This document shows positions 33,267 to 35,052 of a stretch of DNA of 35,052 nucleotides, piece by piece. The position numbers and the translations under genes were made by a program. Source of the stretch: Gammaproteobacteria bacterium (GTDB lineage: Bacteria; Pseudomonadota; Gammaproteobacteria; Pseudomonadales; Porticoccaceae); NCBI GenBank assembly GCA_003646355.1, contig QNFO01000001.1, positions 1-35,052 on the forward strand, written 5' to 3'. The stretch's first letter is position 1. Each line of letters opens with the position of its first letter. The notes below the pieces were generated by a model, which was not told the origin of the DNA, ran no database searches, and saw only the letters and a program-made list of their open reading frames with translations.

Positions 33267-35052
33267 CAGCACCCACCATTCCGAGGCCTGGGGTAAAGGT
33301 CTTCCAGGAGTTCCAGGCTGCCTCTCCCACCGTCATCGTACCCAACCTTCAGGCCGCCATTGCTGGCGTAGCCAACCAGGTTGTCGAGGCAGTGGATGAT
33401 ACGGGCGCCTTGAACCCCGAGTCCTTCCTGGATCTTCCTGCTCGCTTCAACTTCCCGAGGGTAGGCTTGGCTGCCGGCTACGTTGGCCTGCATACCACCA
33501 CCCTCATCTTCTCGTTCAACAACGGGCCTGCGGTCACGTTCACCTTCCCGGCGACGCCGACAGATCCCGACCCCGTGACGGTGAAGAACTTCATCGACGC
33601 ACAGGAGATCCCGGGCATCCGTACGGTTGTCGAGGTGACCTCCACCGATCGTCGCCTGGTCATCGAGACCCTCACGACAGGCCAGTTCGCCAGCGTCGAG
33701 CTGGTGGGAGGTACCGCCCTGGCGGTGACCCCTCTGTTCGACCCCCCGGCCTCTCGCCCCGACCTCCCCTATGGTGAGGGCGGCTACCGCACCGTTGGCC
33801 TGAATGGGTACAACAATATGTTCCATGCGGACATGCAGCGGAACGACTACCCCGATCCTCGGGGCAACATCGACCAGCTGGTCATCGACTACGCCACCGT
33901 CCGCATCTTTCTCGATACGGGGAACTCGTTCATCGAGGTCCTCAACACCGAGAGCGTCCTTCGTGGGGCTGATGCAGGCACGGCGGGGATCACCGTCTTC
34001 GATGATGGTGACGGGGACAACCTCTCGCCCTACGTCGACATCGCCCTCGCTGACCTCCAGGATGCGGATGGCTACGTCCTCAGCACCTTGGATGTAGGGG
34101 CGCTGGGCTCGGTCTTCGGCACAGACACCCTCATGATCGAGACGGATGATGGTGCCGGTGGCGTGACCACGACCACGGTCACCTTCGCCACCCCCGCCGA
34201 TGGTACGGCTGCGGCAGTCGCGATCGACACCGCCCTCGGTGCCGCCGGTTCGGCGTCCATCCAGGCAGTCACGGGCTTCCTGATCATCAAGACCGACTTC
34301 GCAGGCTCCACAGGTCACGTCCGTGTCCTCGATGAGGGCTCCATGGTTCTGGCGACGATGGGCCTCACGGCTGGGCAGACGGGCCAGAGCTTCCCCGGTC
34401 GTGCGCAGGTCATCGGGACCATCGATCTCACGGCGGCGGTGCCGGTCATGACGGGTAACCTCGTCATCTCCGTGGATGGTGACCCTGCTCAGATCATCCC
34501 CATGCCCACGGCCCCCACTACGGGTCCGGCTGTGGTCACGGCCATCAACAACTTCCTTCGGGACGACACCACCCCTGGTGAGGTGGTCGCCGACCTGGTC
34601 GAGGATGCCACGGTGGGTTCAGCGGGAACCAATCTTCGCCTTCGTTCCACCCTCCTGACGGGTGGCGACGAGTCGTCCATTGAGATCCTGGCCACCAGCA
34701 CGGCCGCGGACCTCACGGCTCTCGGCCTGACGGTCGGGCTCCAGCAGGGCAACGCGCACAACGTCGAGGTCGGGGACGAGTTCCTGGTCGATGGTGTTTC
34801 CCAGGGCCTGGTGACCGAGGTCGTCAGCGGCACTCGGATCCGCCTCGACACGGAGCTTCTGCTCACCTTCACGGGTGATCGGTACGTCTTCATGGCCAAG
34901 GGGCTCGACAACGAGTTCTCGACGGCGACCCGCCCCACCCCCAACTACCGCATCGACGACGATACGGGGACGGTCTACATCCGCCACTTCCTCTTCCGGG
35001 ATACGGCAGGAACCCCGACCCCTGCCGTGAACATCGGCATCTACCTGGGGTA
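33263..35052 (+). CDS. Tail sheath protein, N-terminal part (gene runs off the window)
   Basis: At least 596 residues with no stop before the window edge. The start (IPRPGVKVFQEFQAASPTVI, then AAIAGVANQVVEAVDD) matches the N-terminal pattern of contractile-tail sheath proteins of large phages. AAGGAAA with normal spacing precedes the ATG, which overlaps the preceding stop (ATGA). After the N-terminal domain come at least three copies of an alpha/beta repeat (about 75-150, 285-365, 375-470) with TVTF-type strands, a helix and A-x-x-LG turns, probably inserted, outward-facing domains. The sheath contracts to drive the tube and spike through the envelope. The C-terminal interlocking domain is outside the window. 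Confidence 0.75.
   Translation, partial: MTAPTIPRPGVKVFQEFQAASPTVIVPNLQAAIAGVANQVVEAVDDTGALNPESFLDLPARFNFPRVGLAAGYVGLHTTTLIFSFNNGPAVTFTFPATPTDPDPVTVKNFIDAQEIPGIRTVVEVTSTDRRLVIETLTTGQFASVELVGGTALAVTPLFDPPASRPDLPYGEGGYRTVGLNGYNNMFHADMQRNDYPDPRGNIDQLVIDYATVRIFLDTGNSFIEVLNTESVLRGADAGTAGITVFDDGDGDNLSPYVDIALADLQDADGYVLSTLDVGALGSVFGTDTLMIETDDGAGGVTTTTVTFATPADGTAAAVAIDTALGAAGSASIQAVTGFLIIKTDFAGSTGHVRVLDEGSMVLATMGLTAGQTGQSFPGRAQVIGTIDLTAAVPVMTGNLVISVDGDPAQIIPMPTAPTTGPAVVTAINNFLRDDTTPGEVVADLVEDATVGSAGTNLRLRSTLLTGGDESSIEILATSTAADLTALGLTVGLQQGNAHNVEVGDEFLVDGVSQGLVTEVVSGTRIRLDTELLLTFTGDRYVFMAKGLDNEFSTATRPTPNYRIDDDTGTVYIRHFLFRDTAGTPTPAVNIGIYLG

Overview
This window is a GC-rich stretch of a large tailed, contractile-tail (myovirus-like) bacteriophage genome or prophage. 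The evidence is a set of co-linear virion genes: large terminase, HK97-type head maturation protease, capsid protein, neck proteins, a gp5-like baseplate spike and a tail sheath. They are accompanied by two information-processing genes typical of big phages, a multisubunit-type RNA polymerase and a type II topoisomerase B subunit. Nothing in the sequence identifies the host directly; only the high GC content is visible. No tRNA, rRNA, CRISPR array or insertion sequence was seen.

Layout. 1-5754 is a fused beta/beta-prime RNA polymerase, probably missing its N-terminus at the window edge. 5755-10505 holds the baseplate spike, a 749-aa virion-type protein, a 324-aa protein with a possible N-terminal DNA-binding fold, and a small unknown. 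10387-10704 is a probable small minus-strand gene that shares its start CATG with the large terminase (10703-12538). 12599-15569 is a minus-strand operon (unknown, gyrB, single-TM protein) that ends in a clear terminator facing terL. 15639-24068 is the head module: three small virion candidates, the protease, Lys-x-Ala-rich and acidic proteins, a decoration-like protein and the major capsid protein, closed by a double hairpin/terminator. 24158-35052 is the neck/connector/tail module ending in the tail sheath, cut by the window edge. Almost all plus-strand genes are tightly packed, many with ATGA, GTGA or TGATG start-stop overlaps. There is no gene-free stretch above 300 bases. The largest gaps (12539-12598, 15570-15638, 19353-19422, 24069-24157) hold the terminator, the divergent control region, nothing recognisable, and the post-capsid terminator, respectively.

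The most unusual theme is modular construction of the accessory virion proteins. Five genes (27046, 30554, 30940, 31295, 31963) begin with the same short N-terminal signature, roughly I-[SDN]-[PG]-x-x-[LMV]-[RQ]-[AS]-M-x-x-[EA]-[LI]. Four of these, plus proteins at 19423 and 27564, carry a glycine-zipper hydrophobic segment, usually followed by a Lys/Arg-rich tail. The fifth tagged gene is a permuted NlpC/P60 (YiiX-like) cysteine hydrolase. Two further genes (25757, 27564) share a different N-terminal signature. I infer a family of cargo or ejection proteins sorted into the particle by shared N-terminal tags, perhaps acting on the host envelope; this is untested. The polymerase has lost the N-terminal beta-prime zinc ribbon and differs at several classic rifampicin-contact positions. 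No portal, GyrA, sigma factor or alpha subunit is recognisable in the window.
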